A DNA stretch of 8,273 nucleotides from JAHDBG01 sp963922685 (GTDB lineage: Bacteria > Pseudomonadota > Gammaproteobacteria > Chromatiales > Chromatiaceae): the NCBI GenBank assembly GCA_963922685.1, contig CAWUJM010000058.1, forward strand, positions 1 to 8,273. Direction: 5' to 3'. The translations under genes were made by a program, and so were the position numbers. This document shows, piece after piece, positions 5,815 to 8,273 of this stretch (position 1 is its first letter; every line of letters begins with the position of its first letter). The notes below the pieces were generated by a model that had not been told where the DNA came from, did not search any database, and saw nothing but the letters and a program-made list of their open reading frames with translations.

Positions 5815-7545
5815 ATGCGTACATCTGATTTTCCACTACACACCCTGAAAGAAATACCGGCAGATGCTGAGGTAATCAGCCATCAGCTGATGCTGCGTGC
5901 GGGCATGATCCGCAAACTAGCCAGCGGGCTATATACCTGGTTGCCTCTGGGACTGCGTGTTCTGCGCAGGATTGAAGTGATCGTGCGTGCAGAAATGAAC
6001 CGTGCCGGAGCGGTGGAACTGCTCATGCCTGCCGTACAACCGGCAGAATTGTGGCAGGAGTCCGGGCGCTGGCACAAATATGGCCCTGAACTGCTGCGTC
6101 TGCAGGATCGGCATCAGCGTGATTTCTGCGTCGGGCCGACCCACGAAGAAATCATCACCGATCTGGCCCGCAACATACTGCACAGCTATCGCCAGCTGCC
6201 GGTTAATTTTTATCAGATACAGACCAAATTCCGCGACGAACGCCGCCCGCGTTTCGGTATCCTGCGCGCGCGCGAGTTTATGATGAAGGATGCGTATTCC
6301 TTTCATACGGATGCAGCATCACTACAGTGTACTTACGATGCGATGTACGCTGCCTATACCCGGATCCTGCAACGTTGTGGACTGGATTTTCGCGCCGTGG
6401 CTGCTGATAACGGCAGCATCGGCGGCAATGCTTCGCATGAATTTCATGTGCTGGCCGATGCTGGCGAAGATGTGATTGCGTTTTCTGACACCAGCGACTA
6501 TGCGGCGAATATCGAACTGGCCGCAGCAGTCAGTCCGCAGGCAGCGGCACTGGCACCCACCGAACCGAAACGTCGGCAGGCAACGCCTCAGGTGCGGACC
6601 ATCGCCGACCTGGTCGCTCAGTTCCGGATTCCGGCAGAACGCACACTGAAGACCTTAATTGTTCATGCCGCAGCGGACAGCGAGCACAAACTGATTGCTC
6701 TGGTAATACGTGGCGATCACACCCTGAACACGATTAAGGCGGTAAAGCTGCCACAAGTGGCAACACCGTTGCAGATGGCAGACGCTGACACGATCCGGGC
6801 AACAGTGGGTGCCGGGCCGGGTTCACTTGGTCCGCTGGGACTGCCGATGCCGGTGATTGTTGACCAGGCAGCTGCGGTAGTACACGATTTCAGCGTGGGT
6901 GCCAACGTTACAGGTGAACACTGGTTTGGCCTGAACTGGGGCCGTGATCTGCCACTGCCGCCGGTCGCCGATCTGCGCGATGTGGTCGCAGGTGATCCCA
7001 GCCCGGACGGGCAGGGTCGGCTGCGACTGGCACGTGGTATTGAAGTCGGACACATCTTCCAGCTGGGCACCGCCTACAGTGAACAGCTGAATGCACAGGT
7101 GCTGGACGAACAGGGCAGAAACATCCCGTTGACTATGGGTTGCTATGGCATCGGCGTGTCGCGCCTGGTGGCCGCAGCGATAGAACAACATCATGATGCA
7201 CAAGGCATCCGCTGGCCGGTCAGTATTGCACCGTTTCAGGTAGCGATACTGCCGATCCAACTGCACAAAACGCCGACAGTGCGCGAGGCTGCCGAAACTT
7301 TATATGCAGACCTCAGTGCCGCCGGTATAGAAGTTCTGCTGGATGACCGGGATGTGCGTCCGGGTGTGATGTTTGCGGATGCTGACCTGATCGGCATCCC
7401 ATACCGGATCGTACTAGGCAGACGCAGTCTGCAGCAGGGGGTGGTCGAATATCAGCAGCGTGGCACAGCGAACCAGGCAACGGTGCCGCTTAACACCTGT
7501 GTCCGGCAGATAGTAACTGACCTGTCCACCATTGATCCATCCTGA
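5815..7545 (+). CDS. proS: Prolyl-tRNA synthetase, bacterial type with INS editing domain
   Basis: This 576-aa cytoplasmic enzyme charges tRNA-Pro with proline; E. coli ProRS is 572 aa. The class II catalytic core has motif 2 as FRDERRPRFG followed by REFMMKDAYSF (139-163) and motif 3 within GCYGIGVSR (442-450). The INS editing domain, which clears Ala-tRNA-Pro, is inserted at about 224-407. It contains TLKTLIV with Lys279 and TGEHWFG with His369, and the active-site region has Cys443; all three fall at the numbers known from the E. coli enzyme, so both synthesis and editing should be intact. The anticodon-binding domain covers about 475-576 and includes the DDRDVRPGVMFADADLIGIP element. The ATG at 5815 is 2 nt after the csiV stop codon, with no strong ribosome binding site, which suggests translational coupling. 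guaA starts 1 nt after the proS stop. No damage is seen. Confidence 0.97.
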   Translation: MRTSDFPLHTLKEIPADAEVISHQLMLRAGMIRKLASGLYTWLPLGLRVLRRIEVIVRAEMNRAGAVELLMPAVQPAELWQESGRWHKYGPELLRLQDRHQRDFCVGPTHEEIITDLARNILHSYRQLPVNFYQIQTKFRDERRPRFGILRAREFMMKDAYSFHTDAASLQCTYDAMYAAYTRILQRCGLDFRAVAADNGSIGGNASHEFHVLADAGEDVIAFSDTSDYAANIELAAAVSPQAAALAPTEPKRRQATPQVRTIADLVAQFRIPAERTLKTLIVHAAADSEHKLIALVIRGDHTLNTIKAVKLPQVATPLQMADADTIRATVGAGPGSLGPLGLPMPVIVDQAAAVVHDFSVGANVTGEHWFGLNWGRDLPLPPVADLRDVVAGDPSPDGQGRLRLARGIEVGHIFQLGTAYSEQLNAQVLDEQGRNIPLTMGCYGIGVSRLVAAAIEQHHDAQGIRWPVSIAPFQVAILPIQLHKTPTVREAAETLYADLSAAGIEVLLDDRDVRPGVMFADADLIGIPYRIVLGRRSLQQGVVEYQQRGTANQATVPLNTCVRQIVTDLSTIDPS

Positions 7546-7546
7546 C

Positions 7547-8273
7547 ATGACCGATAACGCTATGACTTCATCCGATATCCAGGCACAGCGCATTCTGATC
7601 ATTGATTTCGGCTCGCAATACACGCAACTGATTGCGCGCCGCATTCGTGGACTGGGTGTATTTTGTGAGATCTGGCCCTATGACCATTGTGCGCAGGCCC
7701 TGGCGGCCCGGCCACGTGGCATCATATTATCCGGTGGGCCGGAATCGGTGACCACAGCGGACGCACCGGGTGCACCGGCTGCGGTATTCACACAGGGTGT
7801 CCCCATACTCGGTATCTGTTACGGGATGCAGATACTGGCGACCCGGCTGGGTGGGCAGGTCAGTGCGGCGACCCGACATGAATATGGTTATGCGCAGGTG
7901 CATACGACTGGCTCGTCCGTCCTGCTGGCACCGACTGGTGATGATCTGAGTCTGGATGTCTGGATGAGCCACGGCGATCGGGTTGACCAGCTACCTGCTG
8001 GCTTCCGGGTGATAGCGCGTTCCGACAATGCGCCGATCGCTGCCATGGCAGACGAACAACGGCAGTGGTACGGCATCCAGTTTCATCCGGAAGTGACCCA
8101 GACGCAGCAGGGTGAACAATTGCTTGCTCGCTTTGTGCACCAGATCTGCGGCTGCGACCGGTTGTGGACACCAGATAATATCGTACAGAACACGATACGG
8201 CAGTTACAGGCGCAGATTGGCCCGCAGGGCCGTGTGGTACTGGGTCTGTCCGGCGGTGTTGATTCGTCGGTGG
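7547..8273 (+). CDS. guaA: GMP synthase (glutamine-hydrolysing), 5' part, cut by window end
   Basis: GuaA converts XMP to GMP using ATP and glutamine, the last step of de novo guanine nucleotide synthesis. The first 242 residues are present. The class I glutamine amidotransferase domain shows ILIIDFGSQYTQLIARRIR (16-34), the nucleophile in GICYGMQ (Cys91) and the His180/Glu182 pair in QFHPEV, so the triad is complete. The ATP-pyrophosphatase domain begins with the P-loop LSGGVDSS (234-241), and the window ends one codon later; the rest of that domain and the dimerisation domain lie outside. I chose the ATG at 7547, 1 nt after the proS stop codon. The in-frame ATG at 7562 would give an N terminus closer in length to E. 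coli GuaA, and neither start has a clear ribosome binding site. guaA more often follows guaB; here it follows proS. Confidence 0.96.
   Translation, partial: MTDNAMTSSDIQAQRILIIDFGSQYTQLIARRIRGLGVFCEIWPYDHCAQALAARPRGIILSGGPESVTTADAPGAPAAVFTQGVPILGICYGMQILATRLGGQVSAATRHEYGYAQVHTTGSSVLLAPTGDDLSLDVWMSHGDRVDQLPAGFRVIARSDNAPIAAMADEQRQWYGIQFHPEVTQTQQGEQLLARFVHQICGCDRLWTPDNIVQNTIRQLQAQIGPQGRVVLGLSGGVDSSV

Noticed and set aside
5929..7266. Antisense and alternate-frame open frames within proS, up to 147 aa
   Set aside because: proS is intact and conserved throughout; the GC-rich sequence makes long antisense frames expected.

Overview
The window looks like a gammaproteobacterial chromosome. The main evidence is the right-hand block: a CsiV-family periplasmic protein (a family known from Gammaproteobacteria), a bacterial-type prolyl-tRNA synthetase whose editing and active-site residues fall at the E. 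coli positions, and the start of GMP synthase. Genus and species cannot be read from the sequence.

The layout has two halves of different character. Positions 1 to about 4906 hold three minus-strand genes of accessory character. Read in transcription order they are an unrecognised 417-aa protein with an HDTGH motif (4906 to 3653), a divergent P1B-like P-type ATPase without a metal-binding head and without the CPC ion motif (3465 to 1384), and a PAPS-dependent sulfotransferase (1391 to 225). The sulfotransferase start codon overlaps the ATPase stop codon, so these two are almost certainly translated together. Sampled rows of this half are about 45% GC.

Positions about 5174 to 8273 hold a tightly packed plus-strand series, csiV-proS-guaA, with gaps of 2 and 1 nt. 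Sampled rows here are mostly 50-58% GC. The last gene, guaA, is cut by the window edge inside its ATP-pyrophosphatase P-loop.

Between the halves, at about 4999-5167, lies a fossil of an IS3-family transposase (OrfB integrase core) on the minus strand, broken by what looks like a single-base insertion and missing both ends. It abuts, or runs into, the start of csiV. The housekeeping block therefore seems to have been joined to the accessory block by insertion or rearrangement, and any promoter close to csiV probably lies in former transposon DNA.

The most interesting part is the minus-strand trio. The ATPase has all the catalytic motifs of a pump, but FGY replaces the CPC motif and two basic residues sit in the same membrane helix, so its cargo may not be a soft metal. 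Its coupling to a sulfotransferase and proximity to an unrecognised protein suggest a small accessory module, but joint function is an inference from gene arrangement only.
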